Shown here one piece after another: positions 56,533 through 64,000 of a DNA stretch of 64,000 nucleotides. The position numbers and the translations under genes were made by a program. The stretch lies in the NCBI GenBank assembly GCA_963695505.1, contig CAVOGX010000021.1, positions 372,001-436,000 on the forward strand, given 5' to 3'. Each line of letters begins with the position of its first letter. Position 1 is the first letter of the stretch. The DNA comes from JACSRF01 sp963695505. Lineage in GTDB: Bacteria; Chloroflexota; Anaerolineae; Promineifilales; Promineifilaceae. A model generated the notes under the pieces. The model made no database searches. It was given only the letters and a program-made list of their open reading frames with translations, and was not told the DNA's origin.

Positions 56533-59500
56533 TCGGCATATGTTGGGTGTAGGGTTGGAGGTAAGAAACGGCCGTTCTGACCAGGGGCCGGGTAACGCCA
56601 TCATCGATGAAAGCTGTGGCTGCCACCCAATCATTTTTTACATCGATATGTCGCCAGGTCAGTAATGATACTATCACATCCGAGCCTTCGATCACGTCTC
56701 CCTGCCAGGAAATCTTATTTTCATCCAAAACGGCCGTGCCTGAACTGGTCTGTAACGTGACCGCCAGGGGTGTGAGCGTGCCAGGTAGGTGCAAAACGGC
56801 CGTGATCCCATCTGCCGCAACCAAACTCTCGTTCCTTAAGGTCATGGTGTACCGCACAAATTGATACGGCAGCGGGGTAAAAACTTCGGCAATAATCTCT
56901 GAACTGGCCACATCTGGCGTGTTCACCCACACGGTAGCCACGCGGTCAAATTGCAGGGAGTGCCGCTCGTAAGCCAGGGACACACGATTTTCCACCTGCG
57001 TTCCATTTGGTAATTGTGAACCAATAACGGCTTGATAGCTTATCAATTGTGATTTTCCCCCTTCCAGAACCCCAGACCAGCTTAACGTGCGCGCAAGCTG
57101 ATCATACTCTAGTTCAGGGGGAAGAGTAGGCAGCCACGGTTCCAAACCTTCCGGTAAATGGTTGGTTATTGTAACCGGGCCTTTTGGTGCAGACTCGATC
57201 TTGCCAATGGATAGCGTATAGGTCAATATTTCGCCTGGATGCCCTTGCCTGGTACCCGCCTTAAATGTTGTGTTTCCCAAGTCACTGAGCCAGCCAAATA
57301 TACCATGCATGGCCTCAGTGCGAACGGTGTCGGTCAGGAACTCAAAGGGCACACTCCAAAAAACAGTGCGCCATTGATCCTTCGAGGTGGCCAGGGCTGA
57401 AGCAGTGCCATTCTGGTTCCAGGCAATTGCCTGGCTGTGGGGTGCAGGCATCACGCTGTCGCTGAAATTTTTTGCGCGACCGTAATCTAGCTGATACGGG
57501 CCTCCTAACGGGTCTCCTAAGGGTTGATTGAGTCCGGCATACAAGTGGGTGGGGCTTATGGTCTCTTGGAAATTATAAACACCCAAGAAATTGCGCGTAA
57601 AGGAGCTGTCGAAATTGTAATAAAGATAGTCCTGGCTGCTTAGAAACAATCGGCCCCCGTTCTGCAAATAGGATTCTAAAGCATTCCGTTCGTCTGGTGT
57701 CACTGGTTGAAACCAATCGTAACCGGTGAACCACAGGATGGCATCATATTGCTGCAAGAGTTCTGCGGGCGGGCTGCCGCGTCCGGCGGTGGCTGCAGTT
57801 CCGCCAATGTCCCAAACGTCGTAGGTGACGTCAAGTTTCGCTAAAATGGACTCGTAGCGTTCCTCGTATTCGTACCAACGGTCGTCATCAACGAGCAGGA
57901 AGTCTACGGGAACCCGCTGTTGAACGAGGAAGGTGTCGGAGATGGAGGGATTGAGATTGGAAACGGCCGTTACGCGGACTGTGTGGGTCATCCCTTGCTG
58001 AACTTCGGTTGGTACTTCCACGGTTAGCAAAGCCTTCGCGATGGTACAAGGACCGATTTCCATGGTTGGCGTTAAGATGCTGCTTGGCCATAAATCACCA
58101 ACTGGGGTTATCGTGAAGGTGTCGGTGATAAGTTCGCTTTGGTTTTGCACGAGAATCTCGTAGTTACTGTCCTGACCCGGTATGACAAAATCATCAATTG
58201 GCGTTGACCGCCAGGCTACGCCCCACTCCTGGCGTGGCGAAGCAAAAAAATCCATGCTGCGCCCCAGCAAATCGGAGCGGATTTCTTCATTTACGACGCC
58301 TTCCAAACCAAACCCGAAGTAAACGATCCGGTATTCTTCACATGTGCCGGCTTGGAGCCCTGCGGCATCCCCATTGGGGAATTGCAAAATAGGGGTTGTC
58401 AAACTATTTTTGGCTGGCCTGCTGCTATCCGGGTATTGAGGCGTACTGCTGTTTTGCCCGGTTAAGACAACATCAAGATCAGAAAACAAAGTTTCCGCAA
58501 CACCTGAAACAGGTGGGGGAATTTCTTCAAACCATTTGCCCAAAAGCTTCCCCTTGAGTAAGCCATACCACCAATATGCAGGGAAAATGCTGCTGTCATC
58601 ATAGAAGGCCACATTTTGGCCGCTTACTAAAAAATTGCCGCCCTTTTCCAAATATTCTGTGAGGTGATAATCGGCGCTAATGTAACCGGGGGATCCCTGC
58701 GGGTCTGCCCAAATGACGGTGTCGTACAGGGTTAGCGTCGTCGTTAAGGGAATGTCATTGTAAGGATCCTTAATGACCCACAAGTCGGCATAATAACGCT
58801 CGGCCGTTAGGGCAGTTTGATACGTTTGAATGTGGGAGTTGTAATACCAGGCGCCTGCTTCGATGAGCAATAGTTTTGGTGCGGTATTTAACAGGAAATT
58901 ATTGCTCAGGGTGCTGCCCGGCAGCAATGTCACTACTTTTTGGATGAGGCGGTGCCCTAAGTGGCTAACAATCATGGTGTAAGTGCCAGCGGGCAGCTCA
59001 ATGGCATAATGACCGTTATTGTCGGCAACGGCCGTTACCGGAGTTCCTTCAACGCTGATTGTGGCGGTCAGGGGCGTGTTTGTGCCCCCCTCCAACACGG
59101 TCCCTTGAACGGTCCCCCCGGGCAGCGCGGTCAGCTCAAAATCTCGGTCAATTGTTTGTGCCGCCGTAAGGGTGAAGGAAATCCCCTCAACTGGAGTATA
59201 CCCAAAAGCAGAAATTGACAACTCATAGGAGCCGGGTTGAAGGGAAAATGCATAACGGCCGTTCTCGTCACTTTCAAATAGGAATGTATTTCCGCTGTTG
59301 TTAGTCACAAAAATGGCTGCCTGAACGACGGGTTGGCCATTGTGTAAAATCGCTCCCGTCATTGAACCGGTGTTGATGGAGGGTAGAACTGCTGCGTAGG
59401 CATCCAGCCGGCCCCATCCGCTGTCATTGTTTGGGTGAGTTTCAGTCATCGGTATAGCTGTTTCCGCAAGTCGCTGCCAAATTTCTCCTTCTGTAAAATT

Positions 59501-60820
59501 GGGATTTGCTGAAAGCAGCAGGGCAATGGTTCCGGCTACGTGTGGTGTGGCCATAGATGTGCCACTGGCATAACCGTACTGCGCATCAGGTAATGCTGAC
59601 AGAATTCGCGCACCTGGCGCGGAAATATGCGGTTTAGGCACTGTTGTGAATGGCGAGGGCCCGCGAGAAGAAAACCAGGCAATCTCATCATCTTTATCGC
59701 TGGCGCCGACTGACAAAGTGTCTGCATAGCTTGCCGGAGCGCCAACGGTTCCTGGAAGGGAGCCATTATTCCCGGCAGAAAATACGGGAATGATGCCCGC
59801 GGCGTGCAAAATCTCAATATCGTTTATGAGTCCATTCCAATAAGGGCTGCTGCTTCCCCAAGAGCAGTTGATTATATCGGGAGCCAGAGAGGGATCTCCA
59901 GCCGGGGCCAGCAGCCACTCGAAACCGGCGTGAATGGCGCTTTCGGGAATTGAGCCATCTGCATTGGCTATTGCCACAGCAATCCACTGCGCGCCAGGAG
60001 CAACGCCCAGGTTGTTTTGGCCAACGGCCGTTCCGGCCACATGCGTTCCATGCCACATCCAATCTTGTGGTTCGACAATCGTTGGATCTGCGGCATTAAA
60101 CCAGTTTCCCTCGTGCTGAAAATTGCCGTTACCCAAGTTCCCACGGTAATTATCGTGCAAGTCCGGGTGCAGCCAATCCACGCCGCTGTCCATAATGGCT
60201 ACAGTAACCCCCTGGCCATCGATGCCTAGACCCTGCCACACGTATGGTGCGCGAACACGTGACACTCCCCATGCCTCGTCGATGATATCATTGCGGCTGG
60301 CTAAAGTAGTTGTTTCGGGTTCGCTGACGGTCTCATACAGGGGATTTTGGTCAATTTGCAGAACCTCTTCGGCGCGTATACTGGCTACAGCCGGGTGGTT
60401 GGCAAGCCGCTGCAGCGCTTCGGCATCTCCCGTTACGCCTATGGCATTGGTGATCCAGAATGTCTGTACGCGACTTATATGGCCAGCATCTTGTAGCTGG
60501 TTGAGGAGGGGTTGGAGAGCTTGTTGGCTCGAAACGGCCGTTTCTTGCAGATATTGAATTATCTCCTGACGGCGCGTTACTTCGTTCGCTGAAATTGGGA
60601 CCGCGTGGAGATCGGCCGTTCCCGTTAAAATTACCATGAAGCGAATTTCATCATTTGCCAAAGTACTGGTGAAATGGGATTCTAGCTCTCCCTCTCCATT
60701 CAGTTGATTTACCGGTCGTTGGGCTGATTTCCAAGCCAATCCTTGCTGCCAAATCGTAATCAAGGCCAGGCAGCCCAAAAAGCAAGCAACAAGTATTGAG
60801 AAAATTCGCTTCGCACGCAT
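56519..60820 (-). CDS. very large secreted subtilisin-like protease (S8)
   Basis: 1433 aa from ATG 60820 (MRAKRIFSILVACFLGCLAL, a signal peptide); the reading frame opens 54 bases earlier without a good site. An inhibitor-like propeptide (about residues 55-150) precedes the catalytic domain with Asp211 (IMDSGVDW), His257 (WHGTHVAGT) and Ser422 (GTSMATPHVAG). Two carboxypeptidase-regulatory-like beta modules follow (about 490-650), then long regions with GAT-like folds and DUF11-like repeats, and the tail HMPIIRQ. No membrane anchor, so it is secreted or wall-bound. It likely degrades external proteins. ACGGCCGT occurs at least eight times. Confidence 0.92.
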   Translation of the reverse strand: MRAKRIFSILVACFLGCLALITIWQQGLAWKSAQRPVNQLNGEGELESHFTSTLANDEIRFMVILTGTADLHAVPISANEVTRRQEIIQYLQETAVSSQQALQPLLNQLQDAGHISRVQTFWITNAIGVTGDAEALQRLANHPAVASIRAEEVLQIDQNPLYETVSEPETTTLASRNDIIDEAWGVSRVRAPYVWQGLGIDGQGVTVAIMDSGVDWLHPDLHDNYRGNLGNGNFQHEGNWFNAADPTIVEPQDWMWHGTHVAGTAVGQNNLGVAPGAQWIAVAIANADGSIPESAIHAGFEWLLAPAGDPSLAPDIINCSWGSSSPYWNGLINDIEILHAAGIIPVFSAGNNGSLPGTVGAPASYADTLSVGASDKDDEIAWFSSRGPSPFTTVPKPHISAPGARILSALPDAQYGYASGTSMATPHVAGTIALLLSANPNFTEGEIWQRLAETAIPMTETHPNNDSGWGRLDAYAAVLPSINTGSMTGAILHNGQPVVQAAIFVTNNSGNTFLFESDENGRYAFSLQPGSYELSISAFGYTPVEGISFTLTAAQTIDRDFELTALPGGTVQGTVLEGGTNTPLTATISVEGTPVTAVADNNGHYAIELPAGTYTMIVSHLGHRLIQKVVTLLPGSTLSNNFLLNTAPKLLLIEAGAWYYNSHIQTYQTALTAERYYADLWVIKDPYNDIPLTTTLTLYDTVIWADPQGSPGYISADYHLTEYLEKGGNFLVSGQNVAFYDDSSIFPAYWWYGLLKGKLLGKWFEEIPPPVSGVAETLFSDLDVVLTGQNSSTPQYPDSSRPAKNSLTTPILQFPNGDAAGLQAGTCEEYRIVYFGFGLEGVVNEEIRSDLLGRSMDFFASPRQEWGVAWRSTPIDDFVIPGQDSNYEILVQNQSELITDTFTITPVGDLWPSSILTPTMEIGPCTIAKALLTVEVPTEVQQGMTHTVRVTAVSNLNPSISDTFLVQQRVPVDFLLVDDDRWYEYEERYESILAKLDVTYDVWDIGGTAATAGRGSPPAELLQQYDAILWFTGYDWFQPVTPDERNALESYLQNGGRLFLSSQDYLYYNFDSSFTRNFLGVYNFQETISPTHLYAGLNQPLGDPLGGPYQLDYGRAKNFSDSVMPAPHSQAIAWNQNGTASALATSKDQWRTVFWSVPFEFLTDTVRTEAMHGIFGWLSDLGNTTFKAGTRQGHPGEILTYTLSIGKIESAPKGPVTITNHLPEGLEPWLPTLPPELEYDQLARTLSWSGVLEGGKSQLISYQAVIGSQLPNGTQVENRVSLAYERHSLQFDRVATVWVNTPDVASSEIIAEVFTPLPYQFVRYTMTLRNESLVAADGITAVLHLPGTLTPLAVTLQTSSGTAVLDENKISWQGDVIEGSDVIVSLLTWRHIDVKNDWVAATAFIDDGVTRPLVRTAVSYLQPYTQHMPIIRQ

Positions 60821-60870
60821 GATTATTAAATTATAAAGGCAAGTTGGAAAATGGTGTCCAAATCTTGCCC

Positions 60871-60905
60871 CCAAATAAAAAAGGCACCCTTCAAGGTGCC
60901 CTTTG
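60871..60905 (-). terminator. terminator of the sufR-DUF59 unit
   Basis: On the minus strand GGCACC / GGTGCC with a TTGAAG loop, extended by AAA/TTT, followed by TTTTTTATTT. It lies 32 bases after the stop of the DUF59 gene and before the subtilase gene. Confidence 0.85.
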
Positions 60906-60936
60906 ATTTATCAGCAAAAGTAAATAAGAACCAAAA

Positions 60937-61242
60937 TTAAAACAATCCCCAGTCTCCACCTGCTCCTTCCTCCATCATAGATGGATCCCAAAGCTCGGTG
61001 CCAATTTCTACTTCCACGTTGCCGCTCATTACGTTGTTGCCAACCACGCGCACTTGTTCGATAAGTTGGGGGCCATAAGGGCAGAATGGGGTGGTCAGAA
61101 TCATGGTTATTTTAGCGGAATCACTCTCCTGGTTAATGTCAAGGTTTCTCACCAGGCCCAATTCCACAATATTCAAACCGATTTCTGGATCAATGACACT
61201 ACGCAATGCTTCCAATAATTCTTCGTCTTTGCTTATAACCAT
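60937..61242 (-). CDS. DUF59/MIP18-type Fe-S assembly factor (SufT-like)
   Basis: 101 aa. The DUF59 core is complete: LRSVIDPEIGLNIVELGLVRNLDI and ITMILTTPFCPYGPQLIEQV, with the conserved Cys near residue 54. Proteins of this family deliver Fe-S clusters to apo-proteins (SufT, MIP18). The C-terminal tail is short and acidic (MMEEGAGGDWGLF). The gene follows sufR by 12 bases on the same strand and is divergent from sufCB, consistent with membership in the suf system. Confidence 0.88.
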   Translation of the reverse strand: MVISKDEELLEALRSVIDPEIGLNIVELGLVRNLDINQESDSAKITMILTTPFCPYGPQLIEQVRVVGNNVMSGNVEVEIGTELWDPSMMEEGAGGDWGLF

Positions 61243-61254
61243 TTTGAAATCCCT

Positions 61255-61908
61255 CTAACCCAAGCCAGCCACTGCTTCATTTGAAAACGTAAACTGGCAG
61301 CAGTCCGCACCACTTAACATGCAGCTATGTTGCTTTATCGGTGCTTGTATTACGTTCACAATCAATTCTTTATCAAATATGCAAATTTCTTCGTGTTCTT
61401 GTCCAATCGAATAATAAGGGCAACTGTATTCTGTTAGGCTGTAACCCTCTGCGGTTTTCTCCCACCGCGCCAAAAACCCTTCTTCTTCTAGCAGTTGTAC
61501 CAAATAATCCAGGCGTTGTTCCAAGGGTAACCCTTCAAAAAAGGGGCGGTGGTCATCAATTACGTTGTTCACCACACCTTTAAATACTTGTTCAACTGCC
61601 TCTTCTGGCAAAATAGATTTTAATTCTTCCAGAAGCCTGCTGGTTAAGCGCACGTATCTTTTGGGGAACATTTCCTGCCCCTGAGTGCTTAAACTGTAAA
61701 CGTAATAGGGGCGGCCCACCTTACGGCGCACGCTGCTAGATTCAATTAAACCTTCAGCCTGCAAAGAATTCAGGTGATGGCGTACTGTAACCGGCGAAAC
61801 ATTTGCAGCCTCAGCCAGCTCCTCCACCTTTGCCTGGCGCGAAGCTTTAATACTCTCTAAGATTATGTCTCTTGTGCTTTTCCTCTGGTTGTTGCTTATT
61901 AGTTTCAC
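61255..61908 (-). CDS. sufR: SufR-type Fe-S-sensing transcriptional regulator
   Basis: About 217 aa. An N-terminal winged helix-turn-helix (KVEELAEAANVSPVTVRHHLNSLQAEGLIESS) is followed by a beta-wing RRKVGRPYYVY and a C-terminal part with cysteines in EYSCPYY, EEIC, KQHSCM and GADCCQF, the region that binds a [4Fe-4S] cluster in SufR. The GTG at 61908 is chosen because AAGGA precedes it and the promoter (61934-61962) lies upstream; the ATG at 61962 falls inside the -35 box. Likely represses the suf genes and itself, releasing when clusters are scarce. Confidence 0.88.
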   Translation of the reverse strand: MKLISNNQRKSTRDIILESIKASRQAKVEELAEAANVSPVTVRHHLNSLQAEGLIESSSVRRKVGRPYYVYSLSTQGQEMFPKRYVRLTSRLLEELKSILPEEAVEQVFKGVVNNVIDDHRPFFEGLPLEQRLDYLVQLLEEEGFLARWEKTAEGYSLTEYSCPYYSIGQEHEEICIFDKELIVNVIQAPIKQHSCMLSGADCCQFTFSNEAVAGLG

Positions 61909-61933
61909 CGTTAGAATTCCTTGAATGGAGCGA

Positions 61934-61962
61934 ATTATAGCAGCGGGCCAGAAAATTGTCAA
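61934..61962 (-). promoter_or_regulatory. consensus promoter of sufR
   Basis: On the minus strand TTGACA (61962-61957) and TATAAT (61939-61934) with 17 bases between, a perfect sigma-70 match. Start expected near 61927, 19 bases before the GTG. Confidence 0.85.
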
Positions 61963-61970
61963 TTTGTGCT

Positions 61971-61994
61971 ATTTATATCATTATTATCATAAAT
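61971..61994. promoter_or_regulatory. candidate SufR operator between divergent promoters
   Basis: Dyad ATTTAT (61971-61976) / ATAAAT (61989-61994) with a 12-base AT-rich spacer, lying exactly between the two -35 boxes (61962 and 61996). A dimeric repressor bound here would block both promoters. Sequence differs from the cyanobacterial SufR site. Confidence 0.5.
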
Positions 61995-61995
61995 A

Positions 61996-62024
61996 TTGAC
62001 GAGTCAAAGCCTGCATGATATAAT
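61996..62024 (+). promoter_or_regulatory. consensus promoter of sufCB
   Basis: TTGACG (61996-62001) and TATAAT (62019-62024) are 17 bases apart. Start expected near 62031, giving a 67-base leader to the sufC ATG. Confidence 0.85.
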
Positions 62025-62097
62025 TCTTTCTGTCCATTTAATGTCTATATTGTGTCCGCTTGCAGGATATATTCTATTAAGGAGCTAACATAACAAG

Positions 62098-62877
62098 ATG
62101 GCTGTTTTAGAGATTAAGAATTTACATGTATCAATAGGGGACCAGCAAATTCTCAAAGGAATTGATTTACTGGTTAAGTCGGGCGAGGTGCATGCCCTAA
62201 TGGGGCCAAACGGCTCCGGCAAAAGCACACTCGCTTACACCTTAGCCGGACACCCCGCCTATGAACCAAGTGCCGGGCAGGCGATATTTGATGGTGAGGA
62301 TTTGCTAGAAATGGAAGCGGATGAACGTTCGCGTGCTGGCTTGTTTTTGGCTTTCCAATATCCCGCATCCGTTCCCGGGGTAACATTAGCCAAGTTCTTA
62401 CGGCAAACCATAAACTCTCGTCGCCAGGCTGAGAATCCTGAAGATAAAGGGATTTCTATCCCGGCATTTCGGCGATTGCTTACTGAGAAAATGGATATGC
62501 TCGGCATTGATCATAAGTTTGCTGGCCGTTACTTGAATGAAGGCTTCTCTGGTGGCGAGAAAAAGCGCGTGGAAATTTTACAAATGGCCACCGTCGAGCC
62601 AAAAATCGCCATCATGGATGAAACAGATTCTGGCTTGGACATTGATGCACTGCGCATTGTGTCTGAAGGTGCCATGCGCTTGAAAACGGAGTTGAATATG
62701 GGTGCGCTAGTCATTACCCATTATCAGCGGATCTTAAACTACATCAAACCAGACTATGTGCACATCATGATGGACGGCCGTATTGTCGAAAGCGGTGGTC
62801 CAGACCTGGCGCTGCAGTTGGAAGAGCGTGGCTACGATTGGATTCGCGAGAAGCAGAATACCTTGGCGGAGGCTTAA
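62098..62877 (+). CDS. sufC: SufC, Fe-S assembly ATPase
   Basis: 259 aa, an ABC ATPase of the SufC family: Walker A GPNGSGKST, Q-loop FLAFQYPASVPGV, signature FSGGEKKRVEI, Walker B IAIMDETDSGLDID and switch His in VITHYQRIL. FSGGEKKR in place of the common LSGGQ and the PDYVHIMMDGRIV end are SufC hallmarks. It drives conformational change of the SufBCD scaffold. The sufB ATG lies one base after its stop codon, and the SufB ribosome site (GGAGG) is inside the last codons of sufC. sufC comes first here, as in many Gram-positive and Chloroflexota operons. Confidence 0.96.
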   Translation: MAVLEIKNLHVSIGDQQILKGIDLLVKSGEVHALMGPNGSGKSTLAYTLAGHPAYEPSAGQAIFDGEDLLEMEADERSRAGLFLAFQYPASVPGVTLAKFLRQTINSRRQAENPEDKGISIPAFRRLLTEKMDMLGIDHKFAGRYLNEGFSGGEKKRVEILQMATVEPKIAIMDETDSGLDIDALRIVSEGAMRLKTELNMGALVITHYQRILNYIKPDYVHIMMDGRIVESGGPDLALQLEERGYDWIREKQNTLAEA

Positions 62878-62878
62878 A

Positions 62879-64000
62879 ATGGCTGAAATTGTTGAACGAG
62901 AATTAACAGAAGAGGAAGTAGTTTCTGAGGTTAATGCTGACTACGCCACAAAATACGGCTTTTCTGACGCTGAAGACTACGTGTTTAAAGCTGAAAAAGG
63001 TCTAACTGAAGACGTGATTCGCGCTATGTCTCTGATGAAGGGCGAACCCGAATGGATGTTAGACATACGCTTAAAGGCGTACAAACATTTTCTAGAAAGG
63101 CCAATGCCCAATTGGGGAGCAGACCTCACCGGCATTGATTTTGAAAATATATATTATTATATCAAGCCCTCCGAGCGGCAGGGCGACAATTGGGAAGATG
63201 TCCCCAGCTACATAAAAGATACTTTTAACAAGCTTGGTATTCCCGAAGCTGAACAGAAATTCCTATCAGGTGTTGCAGCCCAATACGAATCCGAGGTGGT
63301 TTACCACAACATCAAGAAGGAACTGGAAGAAAAGGGCGTTATTTTCCTGGGTATGGACGATGGCCTGGCGAAATATCCCGATTTGGTGAAAGAATACTTC
63401 GCCACGATTATTCCCTACAACGACAATAAATTTGCGGCATTGAATACGGCCGTTTGGTCTGGCGGCTCCTTCATTTACGTCCCCCCTGGGGTCAAGGTCG
63501 ATATGCCCTTGCAGGCATACTTCCGGATAAACGCCAAGAATGTAGGCCAGTTTGAGCGCACCCTAATCATCGTTGATGAAGGTGCGTACGTGCATTACGT
63601 TGAAGGTTGTACTGCGCCCATCTACACATCTGACTCATTGCACAGTGCGGTTGTGGAAATTGTGGTGCGCAAAGGCGGCCGCTGCCGCTATACGACCATT
63701 CAGAATTGGTCTAACAATGTTTACAACCTTGTTACAAAACGCGCCGTCGCCGAAGAAAAGGCCACCATGGAATGGGTTGATGGCAACCTTGGTTCCAAAG
63801 TAACCATGAAATATCCTGCCGTCTACCTTACCGGTGAGGGCGCGCATGGCGAGATCCTTTCTATTGCTTTTGCAGGCAACGGGCAGCATCAGGACGCTGG
63901 CGGAAAAGTCGTACATGTCGCCCCTAACACAACCAGCCGCATCATTTCCAAATCTATTAGCAAGAATGGTGGCCGTGCCTCTTATCGCGGGCTGCTAAAA
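62879..64000 (+). CDS. sufB: SufB, Fe-S scaffold protein, cut by window edge
   Basis: 374 codons are present, open at 64000. N-terminal MAEIVERELTEEEVVSEVNADYATKYGFSD-like start, then AVWSGGSFIYVPPGVKVDMPLQAYFRIN, the core beta-helix entry, and LIIVDEGAYVHYVEGCTAP. The region GGKVVHVAPNTTSRIISKSISKNGG near the edge matches the SufB core. About 95-100 residues should follow outside. The protein is the scaffold on which [4Fe-4S] clusters form with SufC and SufD. ACGGCCGT at 63456 encodes T-A-V in NTAVWSGG. Confidence 0.96.
   Translation, partial: MAEIVERELTEEEVVSEVNADYATKYGFSDAEDYVFKAEKGLTEDVIRAMSLMKGEPEWMLDIRLKAYKHFLERPMPNWGADLTGIDFENIYYYIKPSERQGDNWEDVPSYIKDTFNKLGIPEAEQKFLSGVAAQYESEVVYHNIKKELEEKGVIFLGMDDGLAKYPDLVKEYFATIIPYNDNKFAALNTAVWSGGSFIYVPPGVKVDMPLQAYFRINAKNVGQFERTLIIVDEGAYVHYVEGCTAPIYTSDSLHSAVVEIVVRKGGRCRYTTIQNWSNNVYNLVTKRAVAEEKATMEWVDGNLGSKVTMKYPAVYLTGEGAHGEILSIAFAGNGQHQDAGGKVVHVAPNTTSRIISKSISKNGGRASYRGLLK

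Larger units (their letters stand above)
2268..63463. repeat. highly iterated palindrome ACGGCCGT, about 70 dispersed copies
   Basis: The 8-bp palindrome occurs about 70 times by hand count (first at 2268, last at 63456), mostly extended to AACGGCCGTT and often GAAACGGCCGTTTC. Random expectation is about one per 64 kb. Copies lie in genes on both strands and between genes. It is absent from all three IS elements and thin between 2745 and 14672. In genes it reads as T-A-V (about 39 times), N/D/Y-G-R (about 18) or R-P (about 5). Confidence 0.9.

Noticed and set aside
1..64000. CRISPR arrays, tRNA and rRNA genes, prophage
   Set aside because: No regularly spaced repeats, cloverleaf-like segments with CCA-type ends, rRNA cores or phage structural genes were seen.

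Overview
The window looks like chromosome of a Chloroflexota bacterium, probably Anaerolineae-like. This placement is inferred from gene content: a sortase with an LPxSG-type substrate, Thr/Pro-rich secreted lipoproteins, several secreted proteins ending in an LPxVxR-type tail, PknB-like kinases, TrmFO, and a suf operon led by a SufR-type regulator. No rRNA, tRNA or CRISPR array was seen. The most striking global feature is the palindrome ACGGCCGT, usually inside AACGGCCGTT. A hand count gives about 70 copies where about one is expected by chance. It lies in coding and non-coding DNA alike but is absent from all three insertion sequences.

Layout. 1-2569 (minus) is a dynamin-like GTPase cut by the window edge, followed by a GNAT acetyltransferase. 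3599-6764 is a NarX/NarL-like two-component system whose kinase gene is split by an IS982-like element with a 6-bp target duplication. 6998-16872 is a respiratory cluster: nine-heme cytochrome, Tat-exported four-cluster ferredoxin, NrfD-type quinol subunit, TPR protein (split by an IS630-type element), NHL beta-propeller, six-heme cytochrome and a cytochrome with about 16 hemes. With no NrfA-type CXXCK heme visible, it could be a quinol-to-extracellular electron conduit. 16981-31380 holds an ArsA/Get3 ATPase, a DUF4342 protein, a VAT1-like oxidoreductase, a sortase and its candidate substrate, a sirtuin, MgtE, an MscS remnant, a SpeA-like decarboxylase, two large solute-binding-domain proteins (one with OmpA, one with vWA), a DUF4010 membrane protein, PspC and a split LysO.

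31466-45127 holds TrmFO, a histidine kinase, a MuiA-family protein, HflX, an M20 peptidase, an acyl-CoA dehydrogenase, a Ser/Thr kinase next to a probable pseudokinase, and two cell-wall peptidases (M14, M23). 45361-60820 is rich in secreted proteins: a 1335-aa repeat protein, a PQQ-type sugar dehydrogenase with DUF11 repeats, a lamin-tail protein and a very large subtilase, with a dipeptidase, an IS4-like element and a YbaK deacylase between them. 60937-64000 is the suf locus, with divergent consensus promoters around a dyad: sufR plus a DUF59 gene leftward, sufC-sufB rightward.

Many genes, including the conserved trmFO, need one or more single-base shifts to read through (about 15 sites), often at short homopolymers. 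This looks more like residual sequencing indels than mass gene decay. The two IS insertions into reading frames and the MscS deletion look like real events. All coordinates, counts and family calls were made by eye without database searches.
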